Positions 21,043 through 31,738 of a stretch of 64,000 bases of DNA are shown one piece after another. Source of the DNA: Hymenobacter sp. BRD67 (GTDB lineage: Bacteria > Bacteroidota > Bacteroidia > Cytophagales > Hymenobacteraceae); the NCBI RefSeq assembly GCF_013256425.1, contig NZ_CP053904.1, positions 1,240,001 to 1,304,000 of the forward strand, in the 5' to 3' direction. Position numbers and translations under genes: made by a program. Under the pieces are notes generated by a model, which made no database searches, had not been told where the DNA came from, and saw nothing but the letters and a program-made list of their open reading frames with translations. Within the stretch, counting starts at the first letter, position 1, and every line of letters starts with the position of its first letter.

Positions 21043-21847
21043 TATTCGGCGCCTTCTTCTGGCAAGCTGCCGCGGCTTGGACCCTTAATGATGCCGCGCG
21101 CGGCGGCCCGCACAAACTCCACTATCTGGTCGCGCTCGGGCGAGGGCGGCAGCTCTACTTCAATGCGGCTCAGCGAATCGGTCATGGGTAAGCCGCTGAG
21201 ATACAAGGCCCGGTACAGCTCATGAATAGAGTTTACCTGGGTTTCGCTGAAGCCCCGGCGGCGCAGCCCTACTGAGTTGACGCCGGCGTAGGCCAGCGGC
21301 TCGCGGGCAGCTTTTACGAAAGGCGGCACGTCTTTACGAACCAGCGAGCCGCCGGCAATAAATGCGTGGGAGCCTATATTTGTAAACTGATGAATAGCCG
21401 TGGTGCCGCCGATAATGGCCCAGTCGCCCACCTGCACATGGCCCGCCATCTGCGTCGCGTTGGAGATAACGCAGTGGTCGCCCACCAGGCAATCGTGGGC
21501 AATATGCACGTAGGCTTGCAACAGGCAGTGGCTGCCCACCACCGTGCGGCCGCGGTCTATGGTGCCTCGGTTCACGGTCACGCACTCGCGCAGCACCGTG
21601 TAGTCGCCGATATGGGCCGTGGTTATCTCGCCGGCAAATTTCAAATCCTGGGTATCCCCGATATGACAGCACCCGGAAATATCTGACAGTTGGCCCCGAT
21701 GCGGGCGCCGTCCATGATGGTCACATTTGGCCCAATCCAGGTGTTTTCGCCAATCTCCACGTCACCATAAATAGTAGTAAACGGTTCGACGGTAACTCCC
21801 GGCGCAAGCCGGGCGGCAGGGTGGATATGAGCGAGAGGGGAAATCAT
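21042..21847 (-). CDS. lpxA: UDP-N-acetylglucosamine acyltransferase LpxA (apparent single-base frameshift)
   Basis: LpxA adds the first acyl chain to UDP-GlcNAc in lipid A synthesis. Left-handed beta-helix hexapeptides (IHPAARLAPGVTVEPFTTIY, IGPNVTIMDGARIG) run to AVISGIP. The other frame resumes at LKFAGEITTAHIGDYTVLRE. The catalytic His region YVHIAHDCLVGDHCVISNA and the C-terminal helices (GFSETQVNSIHELYRALY) are intact. Adding one C at 21650-21652 gives a 268-residue enzyme. Because lpxA is normally essential, the break is almost certainly a sequence error. ATG 21847 was preferred to 21862. It lies downstream of lpxC-fabZ. Confidence 0.9.
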
Positions 21848-21852
21848 TTTTT

Positions 21853-21962
21853 CAATTAACAATTAACAGTTAACAATTAACAACTTTTGAAAGAACATTC
21901 CACATCGTCCAGAAAGCAAGGCAAAAAGAACGGCTGTTAAATGTTAATTGGTAAATGTTAAA
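21853..21962. repeat. AT-rich imperfect inverted repeat between lpxC-fabZ and lpxA
   Basis: The left arm is built of attaacaattaacagttaac words and the right arm of gttaaatgttaattggtaaatg. They can pair imperfectly across about 50 nt. It belongs to the set of border hairpins made of short repeated words. Confidence 0.55.
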
Positions 21963-21965
21963 TGA

Positions 21966-23363
21966 CTACACGTTATCCTTGCGAACGATGGCGGCGCTCA
22001 TTTCGGCATCCATTACCACTTTGCCATTCACGAAGGCCTGCCCTTTCATCTTGGCGATGCCGCGCTTGATGGGCGAGGTAAGCTGGCAGTGGAAGATAAT
22101 GGTATCGCCGGGCAACACCTTTTTGCGGAAGCGGCAATTTTCGATGCCCAGAAAGTACTGCCAGTAGTTTTCGGGGTCGGGCACCGTGTTCATCACCAGA
22201 ATGCCGCCGGTCTGGGCCATGGCCTCTACCTGAAGCACACCAGGCATCACGGGGTTACCCGGAAAATGGCCCTGGAAAAAAGGCTCATTCATGGTCACGT
22301 TCTTCACGGCCGTCACCATCTGCGAGTCGAGGTGAATCACCTTGTCGAGCAGCAGAAACGGGTAGCGGTGGGGCAGCACCTGCATGATGCGGTTGATGTC
22401 CATTACCGGCTCGCGGCTGGGGTCGTACACCGGCACGGGGCTGGTGTTGCCTTCGAGCATCTTCTTTTTGATGCGCTTGGCAAAGGCCACGTTGGCGGCG
22501 TGGCCGGGGCGGGCGGCCAGAATCTGGCCTTTTAAGGGGCGGCCCACCAGGGCGAGGTCGCCCACGAGGTCGAGCAGCTTGTGGCGGGCCGGCTCATTTT
22601 TGTGGCGCAGGTCCACGTTGTTGAGGATGCCTTCCTTCTTCACCGATACCTTGGGCTTACCCAGCATGGCGGCCAGCTCGTCGAGCTCGTCTTCGCCCAC
22701 CACGCGGTCTACCACCACAATGGCATTGGAGAGGTCGCCGCCCTTAATCAGGTTCGATTTGTAGAGCTGCTCCAGCTCGTGCAGAAAGCAGAACGTGCGC
22801 GACGAGGCAATCTCATCGCTGAACTGCCCGATGTCGGTGAGCGTGGCGTGCTGCGAGCCCAGCACCGGCGAGTTGTAGTCGACCATCACCGTGAGGCGGT
22901 AGTCGGCCAGCGGCAGGGCGGCAATCTCCACGCCGCGGGCGCTGTCGATGTAGCGGATGGTATCCGGAATCTCGTAATAGTTGCGCAGCGCGTTCTGCTC
23001 TTCGTAGCCTACCGAGTTCAGGGCCCGGATAAACTCGTACGACGAGCCATCCATGATGGGGGGCTCGGGGCCGCTGAGCTGAATGAGCACGTTGTCGAGC
23101 TGCAGGCCGACCAGGGCGGCCAGGGTGTGCTCTACGGTATTGACGCGGGCCCCATTCTGCTCAATGGTAGTGCCGCGCGAAAGGTCTACCACGTTATCGA
23201 CGTCGGCATCGACGAGGGGCTGGCCGGGCAAGTCGACGCGCTGAAACTTATAGCCGTGGCCCACCGGAGCAGGGCAAAACGTCATGGTTGCTTCCGCGCC
23301 GGTGTGCAGACCAATACCCCGTACCGTTACGGGCGCCTTGATAGTGTGTTGTTTATCGTTCAT
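21966..23363 (-). CDS. lpxC/fabZ: bifunctional UDP-3-O-acyl-GlcNAc deacetylase / 3-hydroxyacyl-ACP dehydratase
   Basis: The 465-residue fusion is typical of Bacteroidota. Residues 1 to about 305 are LpxC, with GIGLHTG, the zinc-ligand region VNTVEHTLAALVG, SSRTFCFLHELE and HKLLDLVGDLALVG. Residues from about 320 are FabZ, with IMQVLPHRYPFLLLDKV, the catalytic His in FQGHFPGNPVMPGVLQVEAM, and FLGIENCRFRKKVLPGD. LpxC commits the pathway to lipid A and FabZ dehydrates acyl-ACP, so one chain links the two competing pathways. It is in order lpxD, lpxC-fabZ, lpxA, ABC on the minus strand. Confidence 0.96.
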   Translation of the reverse strand: MNDKQHTIKAPVTVRGIGLHTGAEATMTFCPAPVGHGYKFQRVDLPGQPLVDADVDNVVDLSRGTTIEQNGARVNTVEHTLAALVGLQLDNVLIQLSGPEPPIMDGSSYEFIRALNSVGYEEQNALRNYYEIPDTIRYIDSARGVEIAALPLADYRLTVMVDYNSPVLGSQHATLTDIGQFSDEIASSRTFCFLHELEQLYKSNLIKGGDLSNAIVVVDRVVGEDELDELAAMLGKPKVSVKKEGILNNVDLRHKNEPARHKLLDLVGDLALVGRPLKGQILAARPGHAANVAFAKRIKKKMLEGNTSPVPVYDPSREPVMDINRIMQVLPHRYPFLLLDKVIHLDSQMVTAVKNVTMNEPFFQGHFPGNPVMPGVLQVEAMAQTGGILVMNTVPDPENYWQYFLGIENCRFRKKVLPGDTIIFHCQLTSPIKRGIAKMKGQAFVNGKVVMDAEMSAAIVRKDNV

Positions 23364-23369
23364 TTTTCG

Positions 23370-23506
23370 AGTTGTCAGTTGCTAGCTGTCAGTTATCAGG
23401 TAGGGATACGCCGCGTAAGCAGTGGGTTGAAAGACAGGCTGCTTACGCCGCTTTTTACCCTGCCGACAACGGGCAGCCAACAACTGACAACTAGCAACTG
23501 ACAACT
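23370..23506. repeat. nested inverted repeat upstream of lpxC-fabZ
   Basis: The outer arms 23370-23395 and 23481-23506 pair in 24 of 26 positions and are made of cagttg/caactg words. An inner pair (gcgtaagcag near 23413, ctgcttacgc near 23440) forms a second stem. It fills the lpxD to lpxC spacer, so it may stop or attenuate readthrough, or be a mobile repeat. Confidence 0.75.
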
Positions 23507-23520
23507 AAGCCGGTGCAAAG

Positions 23521-24561
23521 CTAAAGCTTTTCCGGCGTGCTTTGCGCCTTCTCGAGCTGAGCCACGCGCTGTTCGAGCTCGGGTAGCCGGCGGAAGGTGA
23601 CCTGGGCCCGTTGGTTCTGCTTGAAATCGAAGGCCGTAGAGCCCTGTAGAATGGTACCTTCCTGCTTCACCGTTTTGCCGACGCCTGACTGCGCCGTCAC
23701 GGTTGTTTTGTTGGCCAGCGAGATGTGGCCCGCCATGCCCACCTGGCCGGCCAGTACGCAGTAGTCGCCCACTTTTGCCGAGCCGGCAATGCCCGTTTGG
23801 GCGGCTACTACGGTGTGGCGGCCAATCTCGACGTTGTGGGCCAGCTGCACGAGGTTGTCGATTTTACTGCCCTGCCGCACTACCGTGGAGCCCAGCGTGG
23901 CGCAGTCGATGGTGGCATTGGCCCCGATGCTCACAAAGTCTTCCAGCACCACGTTGCCAATCTGCGGAATAGCCTTGTAGGAGCCGTCGGGCTGGGGAGC
24001 AAAGCCAAAGCCATCGGTGCCCACTACTGCCCCGGCCTTTACTACACAGTAGCTGCCAATAACCGTATCGGCATAAATCTTGGCCCCGGCATGAATAACA
24101 GTGCCCTGGCCAATTGTGACCCGGTCGCCAATATAGGCGTGGGGGAATATAAGCACATCGTCGCCCAGTACGCAGCCTTCGCCGATATACGAAAAAGCGC
24201 CCCGGTAATGCCCGGTACCGATAGTAGAGCCCTCGCCCATAAAGGCCGGCTGCTCGACACCCCGTCGGCCCGTGCGGGTTGCCTGCTGGTAAAATTCAAG
24301 CAACCTGGTAAAGGCCAGGTAAGGGTCGGCCACCCGGATGAGGGCCGCGCTCACGGGCTGGCGCAGCACCAGCTCGGGGCTGACCATCACTGCGGTAGCA
24401 CCCGTAGTGTACAAAAAGGATTCGTACTTGGCATTTGCCAGGAAGGCCAGCGCGCCCGCGCCGGCTTCTTCAATTTTTGCCAGGCTCGAAACAGCGGCGT
24501 TTGCGTCGCCCTCTACGGTGCCGCCCACTACCTGGGCTATCTGACCAACAGTAAACTTCAT
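23521..24561 (-). CDS. lpxD: UDP-3-O-(3-hydroxyacyl)glucosamine N-acyltransferase LpxD
   Basis: 346 residues. An N-terminal uridine-binding domain ([31 protein letters not shown]) is followed by hexapeptide beta-helix repeats. The catalytic His is in [20 protein letters not shown] and the C-terminal helix binds acyl carrier protein. It adds the second acyl chain in lipid A synthesis. A TACTTTTG box ends 6 nt before the ATG (24568-24575 on the plus strand), suggesting a leaderless or nearly leaderless transcript. Confidence 0.95.
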   Translation of the reverse strand: MKFTVGQIAQVVGGTVEGDANAAVSSLAKIEEAGAGALAFLANAKYESFLYTTGATAVMVSPELVLRQPVSAALIRVADPYLAFTRLLEFYQQATRTGRRGVEQPAFMGEGSTIGTGHYRGAFSYIGEGCVLGDDVLIFPHAYIGDRVTIGQGTVIHAGAKIYADTVIGSYCVVKAGAVVGTDGFGFAPQPDGSYKAIPQIGNVVLEDFVSIGANATIDCATLGSTVVRQGSKIDNLVQLAHNVEIGRHTVVAAQTGIAGSAKVGDYCVLAGQVGMAGHISLANKTTVTAQSGVGKTVKQEGTILQGSTAFDFKQNQRAQVTFRRLPELEQRVAQLEKAQSTPEKL

Positions 24562-24567
24562 AGGCTA

Positions 24568-24575
24568 CAAAAGTA
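24568..24575 (-). promoter_or_regulatory. lpxD promoter -7 box, near-leaderless
   Basis: The minus strand reads TACTTTTG, matching TAnnTTTG, and ends 6 nt before the lpxD ATG. With the usual -7 spacing, transcription would start at or next to the start codon. Confidence 0.5.
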
Positions 24576-24765
24576 CGGGTGCGCCCGCTAGTGAACCCGA
24601 CCGTATTTTCGCCGCAATAGTTCCGTCGGAACTTGCGCTGCCGCGCCACGAGCAAGGAGGTACGGGTAGCGCTACTTTCAGCAAACCCGGAGGCTGCAAC
24701 CGGCCTTTCCTTGCCCCTCGGGGCCGTGCCGGGTCCGCAGGCAGTCGGCTAGCTTTCGCTTTATT

Positions 24766-26064
24766 TTAGTACAAAAAGGGAGCAGGTGCCACCACGGCGG
24801 CCGGCCGGCTACCGCGCAGCCCATACCAGCCGATGTAGAGGTAGCAGAGCATCGGCAGCACCAAGGCCCAGCGCAAACCCGGCCCATCGGCCACGGCCCC
24901 GAACAGCACCGGCACCAGCGCCCCGCCCACGATAGCAGTACACAGCAGCCCGGAAGCCTCCTCAGTGTGCCGGCCCAGGCCAGCTACGGCCAGTGTGAAG
25001 ATGGTCGAGAACATGAGGGAGTTCATCAGGCCCACTGCCAGCAGGCTCCACATTGCCAGCGCGCCGGTCGAGCTGATGGAGAGGAGAATAAGCGCTATAG
25101 CACCCGCCGCGTTGAAAGCCAGTAGCTTGGTAGGAGAGAATTTTTGCAGCAGGTAGGCCCCGGCGAAGCGCCCAACCATGGCTGCCCCCCAGTAAAAGGC
25201 GACTTTCTGGCCCGCCGCCTGCGGAGCAAGGCCCAGCACGCTGGGCAGGGCCAGGTAGCTTACCAGGTGCGAGCCGATAGCTACCTCGGCGCCCACATAG
25301 GCAAAAATGCCTAGTACGCCCAGCATCAGGTGGCGGTAGTGCCAGGCGCGGCGGTGGCTGGCGGCCAGCGCTTCCTCTTCGGCCGGTATGAGCTGGGGCA
25401 AGTTTACCCGGCTCAGCAGCAAGCTGATGAGCAGCAGCATACTACCAATTACCAGGTAGGGCAGCTGCACTGCCCGCACATCAATGCTGGCTGCCGTAGT
25501 AGCAGTATTCAGGGCGGGCAGGCGGCTGAGCAGAAAGGCGCTGCCCAGTACCGGCCCGAGCGTGGTGCCCACCGAGTTGAATGCCTGCGTGAGTGTGAGG
25601 CGGGCCGAAGCCGAAGCCGGCGGCCCCAGAATGGCCACGTAGGGGTTGGCGGCCACTTGCAGTAGCGTAATGCCCGATGCCAGCACAAACAGCGCCCCTA
25701 GAAACAGCGGATACGCCCGCTGAGCGGCCGCCGGGTAAAAAAGAAAGGCCCCCACGGCCGCTACCACAAAGCCCAGCAGCATACCGCGCTGGTAGCCCAC
25801 CCGCGCTACCAGCTTGCCGGCCGGGATGCTCATCAGAAAATATGCTCCGAAAAAGCACAGGTTAATCAGGTTGGCCTGGGTGTAGGACAACTGAAAAATG
25901 GCTTTCAGATACGGTATGAGAATGTCGTTGAGCGAGGTAATAAAGCCCCAGAGAAAAAACAAGGTCGTCACGGCGCTCAGGGCCGACGTATAGCGCGGAA
26001 TTTCGGTAGCAGCGCCCGCCGCGCTGGCGAGCTGGGTGGGAGAGGAGGAGGTGGGAATGGCCAT
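24766..26064 (-). CDS. sugar MFS permease, FucP/GluP type
   Basis: 432 residues with about twelve hydrophobic helices. FFLWGFITSLNDILIPYLKAIFQLSY is characteristic of fucose/glucose-galactose proton symporters of the FHS family, as is LLQVAANPYVAILGPP. ATG 26064 was chosen because the frame upstream to 26220 lacks a hydrophobic start. It is divergent from the sialate esterase and GH92 genes and probably imports a sugar they release. N-acetyl sugars, mannose or fucose are all possible. Confidence 0.87.
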   Translation of the reverse strand: MAIPTSSSPTQLASAAGAATEIPRYTSALSAVTTLFFLWGFITSLNDILIPYLKAIFQLSYTQANLINLCFFGAYFLMSIPAGKLVARVGYQRGMLLGFVVAAVGAFLFYPAAAQRAYPLFLGALFVLASGITLLQVAANPYVAILGPPASASARLTLTQAFNSVGTTLGPVLGSAFLLSRLPALNTATTAASIDVRAVQLPYLVIGSMLLLISLLLSRVNLPQLIPAEEEALAASHRRAWHYRHLMLGVLGIFAYVGAEVAIGSHLVSYLALPSVLGLAPQAAGQKVAFYWGAAMVGRFAGAYLLQKFSPTKLLAFNAAGAIALILLSISSTGALAMWSLLAVGLMNSLMFSTIFTLAVAGLGRHTEEASGLLCTAIVGGALVPVLFGAVADGPGLRWALVLPMLCYLYIGWYGLRGSRPAAVVAPAPFLY

Positions 26065-26241
26065 ATGGGCAGGATGTTTCAGAAACGAGCCCACAAGGTA
26101 TTCGTTTTTGAATGCCCCGCCCGGCAAAAGACTTTTGCCAGCGGGCTGGTAGCGGCTTTTGCTAAAAATTACCTGAGCTAATTGACTTACCGGCCCGACC
26201 TTCGTCCCGGCGGCACCCATACTTTTTTCGTTCCCATTTTT

Positions 26242-27723
26242 ATGTTTCGTAATAAGCTGGCCGCTATAGTCTGCCTGACCGGCCTGGCCCTATCAGCCGC
26301 CCACGCTACCGTACGCCTGCCCGCGCTGGTGAGCAGCCATATGGTGCTGCAGCGCAATCAGCCGCTGCCGCTCTGGGGCTGGGCCGCGCCGGGCGAGGCT
26401 GTCAGCGTCAGCTTTCTGGGGAAGACCTATCGGGCTACTGCGCCCGATACGACCGGCCGCTGGCAGGTCACGCTGCCGGCTATGCCCGCGGGCGGGCCGT
26501 ACACTATCACGGTCAAAGGCCAGAATACCCTGGAGCTGACGGATGTGCTGCTCGGCGATGTGTGGCTGGCCTCGGGGCAGTCGAATATGCAGTTTAAGGT
26601 GAAGGATAGCAACCCCAACGGCTACCAGCCCGTGCAGCAGGCCGACCAGGAAATAGCGGCGGCTACCTGGCCGCGCATCCGGTTTTTTACCGTGAGCCCG
26701 GCCGTGGCCTACCAGCCGCAGGCCGACGTGAGCGGCAGCGGCTGGCAGGTATGCAGCCCGGCTACGGTGGCGCAGTTTTCGGCAGTGAGCTACTTTTTTG
26801 CCCGCAATCTCTGGCAGCGGTATCAGGTGCCGGTGGGGGTGGTGGTGAGCAGCTGGGGCGGCACGCCCGCCGAGGCCTGGACTAGCGCCGAAGGCCTCCG
26901 GCATTTTCCGGAGTTTGAGGCGCGGGTTGCCGATTTTATGCATAAAACTGCCGACATCCATACCGACTCCTCCCTGCCAGGTGGCCCCCAAATGCAGCCC
27001 ACGGCCCTCTACAATGGCATGATTGCGCCGCTCCAGCCGCTGGCACTCACGGGCGTAATCTGGTATCAGGGCGAAAGCAACGTGGAGCGGGCCGAGCAGT
27101 ACCGCACCCTTTTTCCGGCTCTTATTGCCGACTGGCGCCAGCACTGGGGCACCGAGCTGCCCTTTCTGTTTGTGCAGCTGGCCAACTGGCGGCCCACCCA
27201 GCCTCAGCCCAGCGAGTCGGACTGGGCCGAGCTGCGGGAGGCGCAGGCGCTGGCCCTGCGGCTGCCTCGCACCGGCATGGCCACCACCATTGATATCGGC
27301 GACGCGGCCGACATTCACCCCCACAACAAGCAGGAAGTGGGCCGCCGCCTGGCCCTGGCAGCCCGCCATGTGGTATACGGCGACGCAAAAGTGGTGTCCA
27401 GCGGCCCCACTTACGTGGGTATGACCACCGCCGGCCCGGCCGTCCGCCTGAAGTTTGCCCACACCGGCGCGGGCCTGCTGGCCAAAGGTGGCCCCGCCCT
27501 GCAAGGATTTGCCGTAGCCGGAGCCGACCATATATTTTACTGGGCCACGGCCCGACTGGCGGGCACGGAGGTAGTTGTGCAAAGCAGCCAGGTGGCGGCC
27601 CCCGTAGCTGTGCGCTACGACTGGGCCGACAACCCGACGGGCAACCTGTACAATACCGAAGGCTTGCCGGCCGTGCCCTTCCGCACCGATACCTGGCCGG
27701 GAATTACCAGCGGCAAAAAATAG
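26242..27723 (+). CDS. sialate O-acetylesterase-like protein (SASA domain)
   Basis: 493 residues with a signal peptide (ends SAAHA). An N-terminal beta-domain carries LVSSHMVLQRNQPLPLWGWA. The catalytic SGNH-like domain has WLASGQSNMQF with the nucleophile Ser, TGVIWYQGESN, and ATTIDIGDAADIHPHNKQEVG with the Asp-His pair. It removes O-acetyl groups from sialic acids or other sugars in the periplasm. It lies 86 nt before GH92 on the same strand. Confidence 0.9.
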   Translation: MFRNKLAAIVCLTGLALSAAHATVRLPALVSSHMVLQRNQPLPLWGWAAPGEAVSVSFLGKTYRATAPDTTGRWQVTLPAMPAGGPYTITVKGQNTLELTDVLLGDVWLASGQSNMQFKVKDSNPNGYQPVQQADQEIAAATWPRIRFFTVSPAVAYQPQADVSGSGWQVCSPATVAQFSAVSYFFARNLWQRYQVPVGVVVSSWGGTPAEAWTSAEGLRHFPEFEARVADFMHKTADIHTDSSLPGGPQMQPTALYNGMIAPLQPLALTGVIWYQGESNVERAEQYRTLFPALIADWRQHWGTELPFLFVQLANWRPTQPQPSESDWAELREAQALALRLPRTGMATTIDIGDAADIHPHNKQEVGRRLALAARHVVYGDAKVVSSGPTYVGMTTAGPAVRLKFAHTGAGLLAKGGPALQGFAVAGADHIFYWATARLAGTEVVVQSSQVAAPVAVRYDWADNPTGNLYNTEGLPAVPFRTDTWPGITSGKK

Positions 27724-27809
27724 CAAATTTACTATGTATTGCGCAGGTCATCGCGGCCTGCGAGCTCACCGGTCCTGAGCAAGCTAATCGTTTCAGATGC
27801 CCGCTTTCT

Positions 27810-30097
27810 ATGCTTAAACTCTTTGTGCTGCTCGGTCTGGGCGTTTTGTTAACTGCCCAGGTCGGCCGGGCGCAGACCCCTGCCGACCTGGTAAACCCGC
27901 TGATGGGCACCGACTCGAAGCCCGAGTTTTCCAACGGCAATACGTACCCGGCCATTGCGCGGCCCTGGGGTATGAACTGCTGGATGCCGCAAACCGGCAA
28001 AATGGGCAACGGCTGGGCCTACCAGTACGGAGCCGACAAAATCCGGGGCTTTAAGCAAACCCACCAGCCTTCGCCCTGGATGAACGACTACGGCCAGTTT
28101 GCCCTGTTGCCCGGTACGGGGCGCCTAAAAGTAGACGAAGAGGAGCGCGCCAGTTGGTTTTCGCATAAGGCTGAAGTGGCCCGGCCTTATTATTATAGCG
28201 TCTATCTGGCTGATTATGATGTCACCACCGAGCTGACACCCACAGAGCGGGCAGTTCGCTTTCGCTTCACGTTTCCGCGCTCCGACAGCGCATACGTCGT
28301 CGTTGATGCGCTTGATAAAGGCTCGTTTATCAAAGTGCTGCCGGGCCAGAACCGCCTCATTGGCTACACCACGAAAAACCGGGGTGGCGTGCCCGCCAAT
28401 TTTCGCAACTACTTCGTAGTAGAGTTTGACCAGCCCTTTCGCAGCGCGCAGCTATTCAATGGGAAGGCCGCCGTTGCCGGGGCTGCTGAGCTCACGGCCG
28501 ACCACGTAAGCGCCACCGTAAGCTTTCGCACGCGAAAGGGCCAGCAGGTGCAGGCCCGGGTAGCCTCTTCTTTTATCAGCGCCGAGCAGGCCGAGCGCAA
28601 CCTCCAGGAGATTGGTACTGATGATTTTGAGACAGTAAAGCAAAAGGGCCAGGCCGCCTGGAACCAGATGCTGGGCCGGGTCGAACTAGCTGGCGGCAGT
28701 GCCGAGCAGCAGCGCACCTTCTACTCGTGCCTGTACCGGGCGCTGTTGTTCCCGCGCCGCTTTTATGAGCTGGATGCGGCCGGCCAACCCGTGCACTACA
28801 GCCCCTTCAACGGGCAGGTGCTGCCCGGCTACCTCTACACCGATACGGGCGTTTGGGACACGTTCCGGGCCTTGTTTCCACTCCTGAATCTGCTTTATCC
28901 TGAGGAAAATGCCCACATGCAGGCCGGCCTCGCCAACGACTACCGCGAGGGCGGCTGGCTGCCCGAATGGGCCAGCCCCGGCTACCGCAACGTGATGGTG
29001 GGCAACAACTCGGCCGCCGTGGTGGCCGATGCCTACCTCAAGGGCGTGCGCCCCGCCGATGCCCGCGATGCCAACACGCTCTACGAGGCGCTCATCAAGG
29101 ATGCTAACCACGCCGGGCCGCTCACGGCGGTAGGGCGCGCCGGCGTCGACTATTACAACAAGCTCGGCTACGTGCCCTACGATGTCAAAATTAACGAGAG
29201 CGCGGCCCGCACCCTCGAATATGCGTACGACGATTTTGCCATTGCGCAGCTGGCCAGGGCATTAAAGCGCCCGCAAAAGGAAATCACCCTCTATACGCAG
29301 CGCAGCCAGAACTACCGCAAGCTCTTCGACAAAGAGACAGGCCTGATGCGGGGCCGCAACCAGAACGGCACTTTTCAGACGCCCTTCAATCCCTTTAAGT
29401 GGGGCGATGCTTTTACTGAGGGTAATGCCTGGCACTATACCTGGTCGGTCTTTCACGATGTACAGGGCCTGATGAACCTGATGGGTGGCCGCCAGCAGTT
29501 TCTGGCTACCCTCGATACCGTATTTACCCTGCCGCCTACTTTCGATGCCTCCTACTATGGGGAGGTTATCCACGAAATCCGGGAGATGCAGGTGGCCCAC
29601 ATGGGGCAGTATGCCCATGGCAACCAGCCCGCCCAGCACCTGATTTATCTTTATAACTACGCCGGCCAGCCCTGGAAAGCCCAGTACTGGGTACGCGAAG
29701 CGTTGAATCGCCTGTACCAGCCTACCCCGACGGCTATTGCGGCGATGAGGACAACGGCCAGACCTCGGCCTGGTACGTGTTTTCGGCGCTGGGCTTCTAC
29801 CCGGTGTGCCCCGCCACCGACCAGTACGTGCTCGGCGCGCCGCTCTTTCCGAAAGCTACGCTCCACCTGCCCGGCGGCCACGATGTAGTACTAAGTGCGC
29901 CCGCCAATAATGCCGAAATCCGTTATATCAACCGCTTGACTGTTAATGGTCAGGAATATACCCGCAACTGGCTCAGCCACCGGGAATTGGTGCAGGGCGC
30001 GACCCTGGAATTTGAAATGGGCAGCCAGCCCAATAAAGCGCGGGGCATCGGGATAGAAGATGCGCCCTTTTCGATGTCGAAGCCGCCGCAGCGCTAA
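27810..30097 (+). CDS. GH92 alpha-mannosidase (apparent single-base frameshift)
   Basis: A 762-residue secreted glycosidase (signal MLKLFVLLGLGVLLTAQVGRAQ). GH92 signatures include LVNPLMGTDSKPEFSNGNTYPAIARPWGMN, YTDTGVWDTFRALFPLLNLLYPE, WLPEWASPGYRNVMVGNNS and EGNAWHYTWSVFHDVQGL. The frame is lost after NRLYQPTP in a C run at 29725-29728. The next frame encodes DEDNGQTSAWYVFSALGFYPVCP, the conserved C-terminal motif with catalytic acids. One added C restores it. Calcium-dependent exo-mannosidase on N-glycans is the known role. Confidence 0.9.
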
Positions 30098-30098
30098 A

Positions 30099-30146
30099 GC
30101 CCATCGCTCGCAAGCCAGGCAGTCACCTGGCTTGCGGACGATGGGC
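30099..30146. terminator. bidirectional hairpin terminator, GH92 / helicase
   Basis: A 21-bp stem with two mismatches (gcccatcg...caagccagg with cctggcttg...cgatgggc) and a 6-nt loop lies between convergent genes. An A run follows on the plus strand. Confidence 0.75.
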
Positions 30147-30163
30147 ATAGAAAAAAGCTTGCT

Positions 30164-31599
30164 TTAAGCCACCTCCGTCACGCGCACTTTCACGCCCTTT
30201 ATCTTGGCGCCGTTCAATTTCTCTATCAGCTCAGCCGCTTGCTTGCGCGGCACAGCCACGTAGGAATAGAAGTCGAACACCTCGATGCGGCCCACCGTGT
30301 GGTGCTCAAGCCCGCCGACTTTCACGAAGGCGCCGACGAGGTCGTGGGCGCTCACTTTGTGCTTTTTGCCGGCCGTGACGTGCAGCGTCACTGTTTCGGG
30401 GCGCGGCACCTTGTTGGCGGCGTTGGCGGGGGCATGGGCGGCGGCACCAGGCGCTTCCACTGGGCACCCTGGGCGCTGGGCCAGGCCTGCACGCGGGCTT
30501 GCTCGGGCGGGGTGGCCAGCAGGTGGGCCGTGCCGGCTACGCCGGCCCGCGCCGTGCGGCCGGCCCGGTGCTGAAAGGTTTCGGCATCGTGCGGCAGGTC
30601 GTATTGAATAACCGTGTCGAGGGCCGGCACGTCGAGGCCACGGGCCGCTACATCGGTGGCTACCAGCGCCTGGGCCGAGTTGTTACGCAGCTTCATCAGG
30701 GCCTTGTCGCGCTCGGGCTGGGGCAGCTTTCCGTGCAGCACCTCGGCCGCCACACCCCGGCCGCGCAGAAACTGCGCCAGCTCCTGCACCTTGTCGCGGG
30801 TGTTGGCAAAGATGAGCGTCTGGCCCGTCTCGGGCTGCTGAAGCAGGTGGTAGAGCGCGGCCGGCTTATCCTCCACGGCATTGAGGACATGGCCGCGCAG
30901 GGTAAGCGAAGCGGGCAGGGCCGCGCCGGTTATCTCCCCGTTGATGCCACCGGCGGCAGTGAGCATGCGGGGGCGGGTGAGGTATTCGCGCACCAGCGCC
31001 ATTACCTTATCGGGCATGGTAGCCGAAAACAGCAGCGTTTGACGGCGGCGCGGCAGGCGGCTGATGATAGTTGCCATTTCCTCCTGAAACTTCAGGTCGA
31101 GCAGCTTGTCCACCTCGTCCAATACCAATACTTTCAGCTGGTTAGGGATGATGTTGCGCTTTTCGAGGTGGTCGAGCAGGCGGCCGGGCGTAGCCACTAC
31201 TATGTGCGGCGTCTGCTGCAAGGTCTGCACTTCGTCGCGCATGGCGTGGCCGCCGTAGAGTGCGGCCACGCGCAGGCCGGGGGCGGGGATGTATTTGCCC
31301 AGGCCTTTAAGCGCCTCGCGCACTTGCAGCGCCAGCTCGCGGGCCGGCACCAGCACGATGGCCTGTACCGCTTTGGCGCCGGGGTCTACCTGAGCCAGAA
31401 TTGCCAGGCCATAAGCGGCGGTTTTGCCCGAGCCGGTGGGCGCCTGCCCGGCCACGTCCTGCCCGTCGAGCGCGGGCTGAAGTACCAGTGCCTGCACGGG
31501 CGTAGGCTGGGTAAAATTCAGCTCGGCCAGGCCTTGCAGTAATTCAGGCGAAAGATTAAAATCAGAAAAAGAGGCCGGAACGGCAGAGTCAGCTTGCAT
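30164..31599 (-). CDS. dbpA: DbpA-like DEAD-box RNA helicase (apparent single-base frameshift)
   Basis: Helicase motifs occur in order: Q motif NFTQPTPVQ, APTGSGKTAAYG, PARELALQV, ATPGRLLDHL, VLDEVDKLLD, SATMP, IFANTRDKVQEL, ATDVAARGLDVP and HRAGRTARAG. After about residue 395 the frame runs into Pro-rich noise. Another frame carries the DbpA RNA-binding domain (HKVSAHDLVGAFVKVGGL, DFYSYVAVPRKQAAELIEKL). One C missing near 30428-30438 explains it and gives 478 residues. DbpA binds 23S rRNA hairpin 92 and acts in large-subunit assembly. Confidence 0.9.
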
Positions 31600-31620
31600 C
31601 CGGCAAAGGTCGGGAGTAAT

Positions 31621-31738
31621 GGTTAATGATTAGTGGTTAATGATTAATGATGGTTATCGTTGGGTGGTAACCTACGGTGGCTGACTCGCCACGCTCAGAA
31701 CTGCTAGCTGTTAACCGTTAGCCACTAATCACTTAACC
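31621..31738. repeat. imperfect inverted repeat of ggttaa words
   Basis: ggttaatgattagtgg at 31621 pairs with ccactaatcacttaacc ending at 31738, with one bulge. It lies between YihY and the helicase and overlaps the YihY stop. It is another border hairpin made of short repeated words. Confidence 0.6.

Noticed and set aside
26293-27726. 477-residue open frame on the minus strand
   Set aside because: Shadow of the sialate O-acetylesterase gene, which has all catalytic motifs on the plus strand. GC-rich codon use keeps the antisense frame open.
30499-31542. 347-residue plus-strand frame
   Set aside because: Antisense to the DEAD-box helicase.
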